DNA from: Astropecten irregularis
Taxonomy: Eukaryota; Echinodermata; Asteroidea; Paxillosida; Astropectinidae
Length of the DNA: 64,000 nucleotides
Direction of reading: 5' to 3'
NCBI GenBank assembly: GCA_963971285.1
Contig: OZ020258.1
Span: 16,323,390-16,387,389, forward strand
Shown piece by piece: positions 30,301 through 45,300 of the stretch. Below the pieces are notes generated by a model, which was given only the letters and a program-made list of their open reading frames with translations, was not told where the DNA came from and made no database searches. The first letter of the stretch is position 1. Every line of letters begins with the position of its first letter. Position numbers and translations under genes: made by a program.

Positions 30301-33300
30301 TCCATCACCTGCTTCATCTTTATCTGGTTTATCAGCTTCTGATGTAGCTTCAGTTGAAGCATTGTCTGACTGATTAGCATTATTGGTGCTGGTGACTGGT
30401 TCATAGTTAATACGATAGCCAGTTATGTCTCCCTCTGGCCTTGTCCATGTTAGATTGATCGTATGCATGCTGACTGATTCAGTGGCAGGATCCACAACAG
30501 CATTGGGTTCTGTATTAAGTTAAAAAAGCAACAATTAAAAAGCAGTTGTTCAATGCATGGTGGTTGGTTAGTTCAAAGTGTATTCATACTAAATTTGTGC
30601 AGTATGGTACACGTTTTGCAATAGACCGATCCATTAAGCGCCACCCCATTTGTTTCTGACCAATCACAGCTGTGGCTAATGTCCGACATGCATTTCCTAA
30701 AGCCCAACAAATGTACACGCGAATATGGTGGAGCGCACAACTGGAACATACAGTGTGACATATTGAAGAGGAACACATGTGCATTGTCACGTGTGCAGTG
30801 GGAGGGGCTTACTGGATTGGCCTATTACAGAGGAACTACCACAAGCAAGCAGGTGAGGAAGAAAGACAATCTTACTTGTACTTTGTTTGAGAGTTGTCTT
30901 ATCACTTTCAATATCTTCATTAAGTGCATAGATTTCTAGCTCATATTGCCTGCCAGGAGTGAGTCCTTGAAACTCGGTATTGGTAGTGTCTCCTTCATCT
31001 ATCTTGATTTCAGAGATGTCGGCATCAGCTGGAATACAGAGTACACGATAGCCAGATACTGTGCCTTCTGGTTTGGTCCAAGATACATTTATCGTAGTCA
31101 GGGTACTAGTTCCTGTTGGGTCTTTTGGTTGGTTGCTGTTGGACTCTGTATAACAACAAAGAAAACATGGTAGGAATAAGTGCATTCATGTAAACACATT
31201 AAAACATTATTTGATTATTCATCACAAGTCGGCTGTCATCTATTAGTAAAACACACAACTGAAAATGAAAGTTGATGTTCAAAATATACAAAGATTTAAT
31301 CCACACTTGTCTTTGGTTATTTCCATTCAAATGTGAATGTTAAGGCAAATCAACACTGATTGATGCTAAGAAAATGTTAATGAATCACACAACGTCTAGA
31401 GGACTATAAAGGAATATTTCAATGATATCCAGGACTGATATCAATGTGTTTGTTATAGCAGACACCAATGCAAGTTTATATCACCACATGACATCATATA
31501 TGTCATATAGTAAAACACGGTACAACTGTCTTCGGTTGGAGTGTAATCTTTTGTTAATATCCACACACTAGTAGCAACACTTAAACAATACATCCATAAC
31601 ATTAATATCCACACAAATAAATAACGCAAGCACATTTATTTTGATATCAACCTAAAATAATAACACAATCTCTTATAACACAATAATGCCATGGGTGAAT
31701 GCATCTCCTATTTATCAACTAAACAGTATGTTCTTATGTTACAACTTATGTACCGGTACGTTGGTAGCTGCGTACATGAACAATTATCATTCAAATACAT
31801 CTTCACACTCATATTGTGTTTTAGCGTAGATGCCACTTGAACATTTTTGTCATTCTGACAAGTTAAGCGATATCCTTTGAATTTATCATCTGTTGGCTTC
31901 TTCAAACAAGTTGTTAATGTAAACTCAGTTGTTTTCTCTTTATGTGGATCTAAAACCTCAAACAAGATACATGCTGCTATTTCATTAGAAAAGACAATTC
32001 AAATGAGAAAGACTTGAAAGATTATCCAAAGATGAACATGTGCAGCTTGTAGACACAGCAAACAATACATCATACATCAACCTTTTCCAATACATAAAAA
32101 GAAGTAGTCAAGTACTATCTCAGAGACAAATTAAGGTCAAATTAAGGTAAGTTAAAAAACAAACACACAGTTCACTGTTGTGTTTTATTCTAGGAAAACA
32201 TTATGGTTCACACTGTGCACTACCACCACAAACTGTGAATATGGAGTTTGTAGACACGTCACTCTGACTCACTTGTCCTGGCTGTCAACTTGACCCTATC
32301 ACTCTTCCTATCTCCATCCAATGTATAAATCTTGATGAGATACTCTGTATTAGATGACAACTCCTCCAAGATAATTTCAGTCTTCCCTGGGTCTTCAATT
32401 TTCAACTCCTTTGAAACTGTTGTGGTCTTAGTAGATTTTTTCTTGTTTTTAGACTCTGAAGATTCATTCTTCTCAGAGGTATCATTCTCAGTTGATTCTT
32501 CAGTCTTTGAGTCATCTGCCCTCTTCTTCTTGCTTTTGTCAGATTTGAGTTTCTTCTTGTCTGGAGACTCAGTTTCAGTGGTTGACACCTCAGAATACGT
32601 GACCAGGTAGCCAGAAACATCACCCTCTGGTGTCTTCCAGTATATACTGATGCTGCTTGCTCCTGTTTCAGTAACAGATGCTTTCCGCACTTTGTTCACC
32701 TTGGCTTCTGTGAGGTTTTATAAACCAAAATGTTTACTTACAATGCAACAAAGTTTCGAATGCACAACATAGACTACAAAATTGCCAAATACTTAACCAA
32801 CTCCTTATGTAAGTATTTTTGAGTACCTGATAACTAAACATGTTTTATGCAAATGTAGCTTGCCCTTCACTGACGTAGCTTTTTGAGTGCCCATGAAAAT
32901 AATCATGCGCTGGCTCAGGTGGGATTCAAACCCACGACCACCTTCTTTAGAGCAGATGTCGTGCCACTAAACTACCAAGTTAGCTGGGGTCAGCAGGGTA
33001 AGTTGAATCTAATATCGCAGCGGGTACCACAATAAATCATTGTAATTAACAATTTTTTTTCTTGGAGATAGAATATGCAAATTAGGCTCGCTCTTCAGCA
33101 AAATACATGTAGATAAGTACCGGTACTGCATACTGTTTTTGTAAGATAAACTGTTCACTCTATCTCCCTTGCCCTAAGTGAGGAAATCTGTAAATTAAGT
33201 TAATATTAAACATGTTAAAGGAATATTGTAAAAGGTGCAATTCTGATAATAGAATTGAATGCCATGAAGTGTGAACCATGTGTATTATGTATTTATACAG

Positions 33301-36300
33301 CACACAGTGTTAGCTTACTTGAAAGGACTTCTAGTCTGGTACCCGGACTCTCTTGACCATCGCTACCGACTGTAAATACTGTCACAATGTACTCCTGTCC
33401 GGGCTCCAGACCACTCAACTCAGCTGATAATGTATTTGCTCCCGATATCACAATGTTCATAGGAAATACTGATTCATTTTTAGTTCTATCGTTAATTCTG
33501 TCACTGGACTCAACTTTGCTGCCACCTTTGTCATTATCAGTGGTTTCAACTTTTATTTCAGCATTGGATCCCTCGGTAGTTGTATCATTTGCTACACCAC
33601 TGCTATCAATGTTTGACCCTTCTTTGATTTCATCTTGGGTTCCAGCATGAGTTACATCATTGATATTATCTTGGGTTCCATCTATGTGCTCTGATTCATT
33701 CTTTTCTTCTTTCTTATCACTACTTTCTTGCAATGCGTCTTTCTTGACATCACAGGTTAACCGGTAGCCAGAGATGCTGACACTGCTGTCCTCAGCAGGT
33801 TGCTTCCATGAGATGATAACAGACTTAGGGGTCTTGGATGATGCCCAAGACAAATCCTGGACAGCACTGAGAAGAGAAAGAGGCTCTGGGACAGCCAAAG
33901 GAACATCAGTTTCATTAATGATAACCATGTAATGATGTAATCAATGGATTTAATCAAACAATTATTCTAAATGACTTCAGCAGTTAAAATGTGACTTAAA
34001 CAACTCAATTCTGGGTAGCAACTGAGCAAATGCCACTTGTTATTTATGTACCCTTATTATTTTTAGGAAGAGAAAAATATTATTAAAGCAAACTTACAGT
34101 GCAGCAAGACTTAAGACATCTAACCAACACAGATTTTGTTTCACAAGGAGGGATAATCTGATCTTTGTAATGTATTCTGATTGTAAACAGTGCAGTACAG
34201 CAAGCTGAAATTGAAAAGGTGAATAGACACGACACTATGACTTACTTGTCCTGGCTGTCAACTTGACCCTATCACTCTTCCTATCTCCATCCAATGTATA
34301 AATCTTGATGAGATACTCTGTATCAGATGACAACTCCTCCAAGATAATTTCAGTCTTCTCTGGGTCTTCAACCTTCTTCTCTTTTGTGTCTATTGTAACT
34401 CCTTTGCTCTTGTTAGATTCCTTCTCCTCTTTTGAGACGTCATTCTTCTCTGATGTCTCTTCATTCTCAGTTGATTCATTTAGGTTTGATTCATCTGTCT
34501 TCTTCTTGGTCTTCTTAGATTTGCTCTTCTTGTCTGGAGAAGTAGTCTCAGCATTTGCCATCACAGAATAAGTGATCAAATACCCAGAGACATTCCCTTC
34601 AGGTTTATTCCAGGACAAACTGATGCTGCTTGTGTCTGTCCCACCAATGGATGCTTTTTGAACTTTGTTCACTTTAACATCTTCTGCAGCATTTTATAAC
34701 CAATCAAAGATAATTAGAAGTAATTAAACAGCCTTTCAATAAGCACTTTACACAATAGAGTAGAGGATGTGAAAACGAAATATGTATAAATAAGGAGGTT
34801 TATGTTGGGTTCAGTTTTACTAGATTATACCTGATGGAGGCAAGTGTAAACGTTTAATATTAGTAGAATAATTGAAACTTGACTCACTAATCTCAACTGT
34901 CACAGACGAAGCTTCACTTCTTCTCTCTCCATAAAGTGCAACAATCTGCACAATATACTCCTTCCCTCCCTTTATGTGATCAAACTTGGCTTGGTTGACA
35001 TCCCCAGAATCCAGTGTCAACTGTTGTGCAGAATCACCATCCTTGGTAGGCTGTGAGGTACATGTAAGGTCATAGCCAGTGACCTGTCCTTCTGGTGTAC
35101 TCCATGATACAAGGATGCTATCTTCAACTCCCTCAGCCTTAACATCATTCACTGCAGGGACTGATGCTGTTTCTGTTTGACATTTAGACGGAGGTCATTG
35201 TACATTGCATATTTCAGAAGACAAACGGAAAGTGGTGTAAGCACATCAAACGTGAAGAAGAGAAGTTCACTGCAGGGACCGATGTTGCTTCTGTTTGATA
35301 TTGAGATGGAAATCATTGTACATTGCATATTTCCAACAATAAACGGGAAGTGGTGCAAACACATCAAACGTGCAGTAATGGAGTTCACTGCAGGGATTGA
35401 TGTTGCTTCTGTTTGACATTGAGACGGTAGTAATTGTACATTGCATATTTTTGACGATCAATATATTCGTTTTGTCTTTTCAAATTACACGGTACTTACC
35501 ATAAACAAAAAAAGAAGATTATTCAAAGCAAGTTTAAATAGGACCAAAACTTCAGACATCTGGCCATAATTGATATCATTTTATGTGGAGAGATGTTCTG
35601 ATCTTCATAATGTAATCTGAGTGCAAACAGTGCAGTACAGCAAGCTGAAATTGTAAAGGTGAATAGACACATCACTCTGACTCACTAGTCCTGGCTGTCA
35701 ACTTGACCCTATCACTCTTCCTATCTCCATCCAACGTATAAATCTTGATGAGATACTCTGTGTCAGATGACAACTCCTCCAAGATAATTTCAGTCTTCTC
35801 TGGGTCTTCAATCTTCTTCTCTTTTGTGTCTTTTGTTACTCCTTTGCTCTTGCTAGATTCTTTCTCCTCTTTTGAGACGTCATTCTTCTCTGATGTCTCT
35901 TCAATCTCAGTTGATTCATTTAGGTTTGATTCATCTGTCTTCTTCTTGGTCTTCTTAGATTTGCTCTTCTTGTCTGGAGAAGTAGTCTCAGCATTTGCCA
36001 TCACAGAATAAGTGATCAAATACCCAGAGACATTCCCTTCAGGTTTATTCCAGGACAAACTGATGCTGCTTGTGTCTGTCTCACCAATGGATGCTTTTCC
36101 AACTTTGTTCACTTTAACATCTTCTGTAGCATTTCATACCAAGCAAAGATAATTAAAGTAATTAAACAGCATTTCAATAGAGTAAATTAGAAGGTTTATG
36201 TTAGGTTTGGTTTTACTACATTATACCTGATGGAGGCAAGTCTAAATGTTTAACATTAGTAGAATAATTGATGCATGACTCACTAATCTCAACTGTCACA

Positions 36301-39300
36301 GACGAAGCTTCACTTCTTCTCTCTCCATAAAGTGCAACAATCTGCACAATATACTCCTTCCCTCCCTTTATGTGATCAAACTTGGCTTGGTTGACATCCC
36401 CAGAATCCAGTGTCAACTGTTGTGCAGAATCACCATCCTTGGTAGGCTGTGAGGTACATGTAAGGTCATAGCCAGTGACCTGTCCTTCTGGTGTACTCCA
36501 TGATACAACGATGCTATCTTCAACTGCCTCAGCCTTAACATCATTCACTGCAGGGACTGATGCTGTTTCTGTTTGACATTAAGACGTAGGTCATAGTACA
36601 TTGCATATTTCGAAAGACAAACGGAAAGTGGTGCAAGCAAATCAAACGTGTAGAAGAGGAGTTCACTGCCGGGACCGATGTTGCTTCTGTTTGACATTGA
36701 GACGGAGATCATTGTACATTGCATATTTCAGAAGACAAACGGAAAGTGGCGCAAGCACATCAAACGTGAAGAAGAGGAGTTCACTGCCGGGACCGATGAC
36801 ATTGCTTCTGTTTTAACATTGAGATGGAGGTCATTGTACATTGCATATTGCCAACAATAAACGGGAAGTGGTGCAAGCACATCAAACGTGCAGTAGTGGA
36901 GTTCACTGCACGGACTGATGCTGTTTCTGTTCGACATTGAGACGGAAGTAATTGTACATTGCATATTTCTGACGATCAATATATTCGTTTTGTCTTTTCA
37001 AATTACACGCTACTTACCATAAACAACAAAAAAAGAAGATTATTCAAAGCAAGTTTAAATAGGACCAAGACATCTGGCCATCATAGATATCATTTTATGT
37101 GGAGAGATGTTCTGATCTCCATAATATAATCTGAGTGCAAACAGTGCAGTACAGCAAACTGAAATTGTAAAGGTGAATAGACACGTCACTCTGACTCACT
37201 TGTCCTGGCTGTCAACTTGACCCTATCACTCTTCCTATCTCCATCCAACGTATGAATCTTGATGAGATACTCTGTATCAGATGACAACTCCTCCAAGATA
37301 ATTTCAGTCTTCTCTGGGTCTTCAATCTTCATCTCTTTAGTGTCTTTTGTAACTCCTTTGCTCTTGTTAGATTCCTTCTCCTCTTTTGAGACATCATTCT
37401 TCTCTGATGTTTCGTAATTCTCAGTTGATTCATTTAGGTTTGATTCATCTGTCTTCTTCTTAGTCTTCTTAGATTTGCTCTTCTTGTCTGGAGAAGTAGT
37501 CTCAGCATTTGTCATCACAGAATAAGTGATCAAATACCCAGAGACATTCCCTTCAGGTTTATTCCAGGACAAACTGATGCTGCTTGTGTCTGTCTCACCA
37601 ATGGATGCTTTTCCAACTTTGTTCACTTTAACATCTTCTGTAGCATTTCATACCAAGCAAAGATAATTAAAGTAATTAAACAGCATTTCAATAGAGTAAA
37701 TTAGGAGGTTTATGTTAGGTTTGGTTTTACTACATTATACCTGATGGAGGCAAGTGTAAATGTTTAACATTAGTAGAATAATTGATGCATGACTCACTAA
37801 TCTCAACTGTCACAGACGAAGCTTCACTTCTTCTCTCTCCATAAAGTGCAACAATCTGCACAATATACTCCTTCCCTCCCTTTATGTGATCAAACTTGGC
37901 TTGGTTGACATCCCCAGAATCCAGTGTCAACTGTAGTGGTGAATCACCATCCTTGGTAGGCTGTGAGGTACATGTAAGGTCATAGCCAGTGACCTGTCCT
38001 TCTGGTTTACTCCATGATACAAGGATGCTATCTTCAACTGCCCCAGCCTTAACATCATTCACTGCAGGGACTGATGCTGTTTCTGTTTGACATTGAGACG
38101 GAGATCATTGTAGATTTCATATTTCAAAAGACAAACGAAAAGTGGTGCAAGCACATCAAACGTGTAGAAGAGGAGTTCACTGCCGGGACCGATGTTGCTT
38201 CTGTTTGTCATTGAGATGGAAGTCACTCAGCATTGCATATTTCGGATGATAAACAGAAAGTGGTAGAAGCACATCAAATGTGTAGAAGAGGAATCAAGCT
38301 GATTGCTGGATGAAGGATTCAGTCTCCTTAACTGCATTTCTTTTTTGATTTCACAGAATACTGTTATTGTATGAATAAGGAATGCAAGACATTCCTTATT
38401 GGTTTCTATTTACACTGCAAACATTACATGTAGGTTACATCTAAAATAAACTGAATCTGTGAAAGCAGCATCTTCTCCATGGTAACTGAACACTGATTAC
38501 ATGAGCTGACCACAAGTTATCTAATCATTAAATGTACATATTTAGATGATCCAATGAACTTTGTGTAACTGAATGGCACATTCCTTCTGGAGGATATGAA
38601 GGGACAGTGAAGGATAATGGGGGTGTATTTCCTAGTTGTACCAAGTATATCAATGAAAGGGTTAGGAACAAAGACTGAATGGAACTGATATGAAAGTGCG
38701 TTTAAAGTCACACATCAATCGGTGCAAGTTTAAATATTCATCATGACTCACTGGTTGTTGCGTGAACTTTAGCCCTTTCACTCTCCCTATCACCAGAGAC
38801 AGTGTAGATCTTGATCAGATACTCAGTATTTTCAGACAGTTCTTCAAAGTTGGCAGTAATGGCAGTGGGATCCTCCAGTCTAAGTTCTTTTCCAGCAGAC
38901 TCCTTGGCATCTTTTGGAGTACAGGTAAGACGGTAGCCACTGATGTTTCCTTCTGGTGTTTTCCAGGAGATAGTGATTCTATCCACAGTGCATTCAGCAA
39001 CTGGCTTCTTGACTTTATTAACTTTGGCTAGCTCTGGTTTATGGTGAATTTTAGTAAAAATCAATACTAGATGTGAATATTATAATCTCAAATGATGGCT
39101 ATCCCAAACATGCTCCGTCTTACTGCATGCATTTGTGAAGAGAGAGTTCTCCAAACTCTCTAATCAACCTTTCATCAGTGGCATACATTTGTACACAAAT
39201 GTTACACCATAATGTTACCAGTTACTGGAAGAAGGAAGTTTATGTTAACTTGTAAACAAATCACACTTCACTAAATTACAATTCATGTCAGAGGGAAACT

Positions 39301-42300
39301 TTTGTCTAAAAGTTGCTGCATTATGAGAATTGTACGTACGTTTTTAAATTCAGACTGCAAATCAATGAAATTTTCAGCAAATGACATAAAATCACGTCCA
39401 CTTTTAGAAACAAAAGCCCTGTCCGCACTGGACTTTTTTTCCAGGATTTCACCGAGCTGATGGGTAAATGAAAAATGAGCATATATTACCAGTGTCCGCA
39501 CTTAGCCCCTTTTTGGAATTTGTGTAATAATAAAGAATACATTCGATATTAATCTTAGGAATGCAATCACAATGATCCCTGGTTTGTATTTTCATTGTTG
39601 TTGTCACAGAAACCCCAAGCTCATGAGGGTACCCGACTCACACTGTCTGCACTGGACTTTTCGTCTCAGTAAAAGTGTCTCGGGAATTCTTCCTGGACAG
39701 TAGTTGGCCGGAATAAATGCCAGAGCAGGTCGGGAAAAGTAACTGAGAGGAAGACTTCCTGAGACGTCCGCACTGGACTTAAAATGGGTAAAGTACCCAG
39801 CGGTTCGGTAACTTCGCCCCAAAAAAGTCCAGTGCGGACAGGGCTAAAAGCAGCCACAACAGACAGCTTGAAATCTTCTGCACAAGTACCAATGTTGGTA
39901 TTGTTTACTAACCTGTCCTTGCTGTAAGGGTGGTCTTCTCACTTTCTTGATCATTGTAGACTGTACAAACCTCAACAGTGTATTCACTACCGGAGGATAG
40001 TCCCTCAAACTCTGCTGTGGTCTTGTCAGCATCATCAACCTTCACCTCTGGTTTGGCTCCATCAGCAGGAAGGATCTTCACATGGTACCCAGTGACATCA
40101 CCTTCTGGTTTTGTCCAAGATACAGCTAGAGAGTTGCTAGTTGCTTTGGTGGATTCAACACTGGCTACCTTCAAGACACGAATCTCTGGGGTTTCTGTGA
40201 GAACAAAACAAATGAAAATACAAACCGGGGATAATTGTTATTTCATTCCTAGGATTAATAAAAATATAATTATCAAAAAAACCACAAGGGAAACTGACTG
40301 AAATTTAAGTCATTTGAAAAGTGAACAAAGAAAAATTGACTGAAGCGGGATGCGAACCGGCGAACTCCTGAATACCGTACAGGCACTCTACCAACTGAGC
40401 TATCCAGCACCTACGTTGGTGGTGTCCCAAATAGTCAATTATCTGTGTTCGAAATATATATATATTCCATATAATTGCACACAGATTCCACCACCAAGGG
40501 GTTTTGCCGGTCATGGGCCTGAAGAAACCAAAACTATGAAAGTGGAAGAAATGTTGCCTTACAGTGGTGGCAGGAAAACAATTTATTCAGTTTGCTTTTG
40601 TGTAAACACCCAGTTAGAACTTACTGGTGATTTCTTGAGCAGTAACCTTCTCACTCTCAGCTTCTCCACTGACTGTGATGACATCCACTTTGTACTTCTT
40701 GTCTGGTGTAAGGCCAGTAAACTCAGCAGTAGTCTTCTTAGGATCTTTGATCTTCAGCACAGACTTCTTGGCATCTGATGGAGATATGCGTAGTTTGTAG
40801 CCTGTCTGAGTTCCATCTGGCTCAGACCATGAGACCTTGATGGTATCGCTGGTACTCTCAAGGATGATATCAGTGACAGGATTAGGCTCTGGATTATCAT
40901 CAAACAAACAATACAAACAAATTTAACACTTGAAGTTGGGAATGGATTACTTGATCTGCTAAATATCCAAAGGTGCTTCCAATGACTGAATTTTTTTGTA
41001 ATAAAAAACAAAACATTCTTAAGCTTTACTTAAAAGTATGGCTTTACCAGGCTTTTATAAACTATTCCATGAGTGGTTTGGGTTAATTTCCTTGGTGGCA
41101 AGTGGACTGTTGTTACTTTTTATTACTTAGTAGCCCTAGAGCAAAACTGGGATGAGGAAATCCGCAAAGGCTCTTGAAAAGACTGTGACAAAGTTTTGAT
41201 CTCCGTCAAGAAAGATGTGTGATATGCCACATCCTCAACACAGTAACAATTTGTCTACACACCTGGAACAAAATTGTCATTTTTGTAAAACAAAAAGAAC
41301 AGAGCCAAGATCAGGGACTCCCCCACGAAGGTTTTTGTTATACATCCAGAGTTGACAATTGCCTGAGTATTTCCAATAAGTACTTCACAATAATTTTTAA
41401 CATTATTTGCGTGAAAAAATATGGGAGTTTGGGGGTTCTACTTTTTTTTAATTGTATTAAATTGCCTCTTTATGATAAATATTTGGTCAGTTTCCTGAAA
41501 ATGAATGCACATTTCAAAAATTCTAGCACTTGGTAAACTGATATTTTGAAGGACTTCTTATACAGTGGGGTATATAAGCAAACAATATTTATATCAAATT
41601 CAGCAGCAAATGTTAACATTCCAAAGAGCTAACCTTTTATTTCATTTTCAATTTTTATTTTCAGCTAAATTTGCAATAGGACATTTTGGATTCTGGATTC
41701 TTATTGTTATTTTATTATTTTCATGACAATACATACTTGAGTCTTCCCTGTGCAGTTGTAAGATGCAGAATGACTTACTTGTATTAGCCTTGAGTGTAAC
41801 TTTCTCACTAGTAAGCTCTCCACTCACTGTCACTATGTTGAACTGATATGATTTGCCAGCAGTCAAGCCACTAAACTCAGCTTTGGTCGTCTTAGCATCA
41901 GTAATAATTACTTCTGAGGCTGGAGAATCTGGTGGGTCACATGACACTTGATAACCTGTGACTCCTTGAGATGTGGGTTCTTTCCATGTCACAGTAATGC
42001 TGTTGGTTTTACATGATGCTGATTCAGATGTTACTATACTGGGAGCTAAGAAGATACAAAACAAAGAAAAATGTCACATGGCAGAATTCACAACAGTTGC
42101 ATCGGGTTTTGAACAATCTGGAAGATGTTTTAATTTATTCAAATTAGGCTTTTGCCTCCACCAATGGGTATCAGCACTGCACTACTCAGTGCTATTGAAA
42201 GCACTTAAAAAATAACGTTGGGAAGTGCAAGCTTAATTTGGATAATTCTATCACCCTGACAAACAATCTTCTATAGAAAGGAAAAAGTTAGCAGTGGATA

Positions 42301-45300
42301 CAGAAAAAGGGTGATCACAGTCACGCAATGTCATGTTGTTGCTAAGCAATGTTTCGGCTGCTGGAACTTCCTAACCTTCATCAAGCAACTAAAGAACTGG
42401 ATGCAGCGGTGTCCATTATATCCAGTTGGTTGGCGTTCGCGTTCACAATGCCATGTTCAGCAGACTGAGGATTGGTCACGACATCTGCTGGAGTAACCCA
42501 TCCACATTCCACTGAACACGGTACTGTGAACACGGACGCGGACCGCAGAAGCCATGCCGAAGCCACGCCTCTAGCTAACCACAGGGTGAGGCATACGACG
42601 TCTGCCGGAGTGACCCGTCCACAGTCTGCTGAACACGGTACTGTGAACATGGACGTGGACTGCAGAAGCCATGCCGAAGACACGCCCCTAGCTAACCACA
42701 GGGTGAGGCATACGACGTCCGCCGGAGTGAGCCGTCCACAGTCTGCTGAACACGGTACTGTGAACATGGACGTGGACTGCAGAAGCCATGCCGAAGCCAC
42801 GCCCCTAGCTAACCACAGGGTGAGGCATACGACGTCCGCCGGAGTGAGCCGTCCACAGTCTGCTGAACACGGTACTGTGAACATGGACGTGGACTGCAGA
42901 AGCCATGCCGAAGACACGCCCCTAGCTAACCACAGGGTGAGGCATACGACGTCCGCCGGAGTGACCCGTCCACAGTCTGCTGAACACGGTACTGTGAACA
43001 TGGACGTGGACTGCAGAAGCCATGCCGAAGACACGCCCCTAGCTAACCACAGGGTGAGGCATACGACGTCCGCCGGAGTGAGCCGTCCACAGTCTGCTGA
43101 ACACGGTACTGTGAACATGGACGTGGACTGCAGAAACCATGCCGAAGACACGCCCCTAGCTAACCACAGGGTGAGGCATACGACGTCCGCCGGAGTGAGC
43201 CGTCCACAGTCTGCTGAACACGGTACTGTGAACATGGACGTGGACTGCAGAAGCCATGCCGAAGCCACGCCCCTAGCTAACCACAGGGTGAGGCATACGA
43301 CGTCCGCCGGAGTGACCCGTCCACAGTCTGCTGAACACGGTACTGTGAACATGGACGTGGACTGCAGAAGCCATGACGAAGCCACGCCCCTAGCTAACCA
43401 CAGGGTGAGGCATACAACGTCCGTCGGAGTGACCTGTCCACAGTCTGCTGAACACGGTACTGTCAACGTGGACGCCAACCAACAGGATATAATGGGAGTG
43501 AGCCGTCCACAGTCTGCTGAACACGGTACTGTGAACATGGACGTGGACTGCAGAAGCCATGCCGAAGCCACGCCTCTAGCTAACCACAGGGTGAGGCATA
43601 CGACGTCCGCCGGAGTGAGCCGTCCACAGTCTGCTGAACACAGTACTGTGAACGTGGACGTGGACTGCAGAAGCCATGCCGAAGCCACGCCCCTAGCTAA
43701 CCACAGGGTGAGGCATACGACGTCCGCCGGAGTGAGCCGTCCACAGTCTGCTGAACACGGTACAGTGAACATGGACGTGTACCGCAGAAGCCATGCCGAA
43801 GCCACGCCCCTAGCTAACCACAGGGTGAGGCATACGACGTCCGCCGGAGTGAGCCGTCCACAGTCTGCTGAACACGGTACTGTCAACGTGGACGCCAACC
43901 AACAGGATATAATGGGAACCACAGCATCCAGTTCTTCAGCTGTCTGATGAAGGCTAGCAATTCCAGCAGCCGAAACGTCGCTTCCAACAACATTATCGCA
44001 TGAGTTTGATCACTTTTTTCCTAATCTTATACATACAACAATCTTGTATAACAACGGTAGAAGTACATATAGGTGGAAGCCACATGAAGCTTGCAGAGGA
44101 CTTTTGTAGAGATCAGAGTTCATAATATATGAAGGTAACTCACCTGTTCCTGGCTTGGTAGGTAACAGTTCTCTTTCTATCTTCTGATCACCTTGTCCTG
44201 CATCTAGCCACCTAATAAGATCAATACACAGACAACAATGAAATTGCATGTACATGTATTTAACCACTTCACAACTGTATTTAAAAAAGCAGAAACAACG
44301 TGAACAATGGTGCACTAAGAAGCAATAAGACAAGATTCACACATCTAAAAAAAACCTGCAAATTGCTTTGACAGTTCAACCCGAAAAGAGAGAGAAAGCA
44401 CAGGGAAAGCCATTGATCCAAGGCTCCATGGTTGAGTGGGTACAGATAATAGATATCACCCGAGGGACACAGAAGGAATTGCACCGCTGTAGAGTTGGGC
44501 TTTGTATTCCACAGCGAACAAGGCCTACAGTGTACACGGCGTGTCTAAACATCATCCGTGGCCCAAATTATTATATGCAGTGTTACATATATCGTCATAC
44601 CTGGATTCCCACATCAAATTCTCACGCTTTATCATGTCATCTGCAACTAAGAAAGTTTTGACCGAGAAGTCAACCATTACTGGTGTCATAAAGTGCAGTT
44701 CCAATTTACACGTCATCAGGCAAATTTTTGTCCATTTTCTGAAAAACCATTATGGCACTTTATCACGTCCTCCAGATGTAAAAAAAAAAATTCCATGTGT
44801 AAGGTTCTCATCCATCACCATCTGTACTTTTTACATCACCATTTTACTCATTCATCACCATCTGGTTAAAAGAGATAGCACAAGTGAGGTCAAATGTATA
44901 CAACATATTATATTCTGATCTGAACTTACTTTTTACATGTGAAAAGCATTTCATTCTTGGCATTCTTGGAATCCTTTACAATGACCTTATCCAGGTACCA
45001 TCCTTGTCCAGATTCCTTCCCATCATGCCCTACAATGACCTTCTGCAAACGGCCTAGGTACACAGCTTCGATCTCAAAGATGTCCATTTGGCCTGGCTGG
45101 AATGTCTTATCTTTGTGATTCTTGGAGCGGATGAGGTGTCGTTTGCCTGCGTCTCCGTTCTTGCCAAACAGCTGGAGGTAAACATTGGCTGCAGTGTTGG
45201 AGTTTTCTTCACTACCAGTGTAGACTTGGACATGGTATCTGGTCACTGTAAGATGACATGGTTGAATATAAACATGAAAAAAATAATGTCTCTGAATTTG

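Noticed and set aside
42381..43947. About 490- and 513-codon frames on opposite strands
   Set aside because: By-products of a 117-bp (39-codon) tandem unit in an inverted-repeat element; no domain is recognisable.
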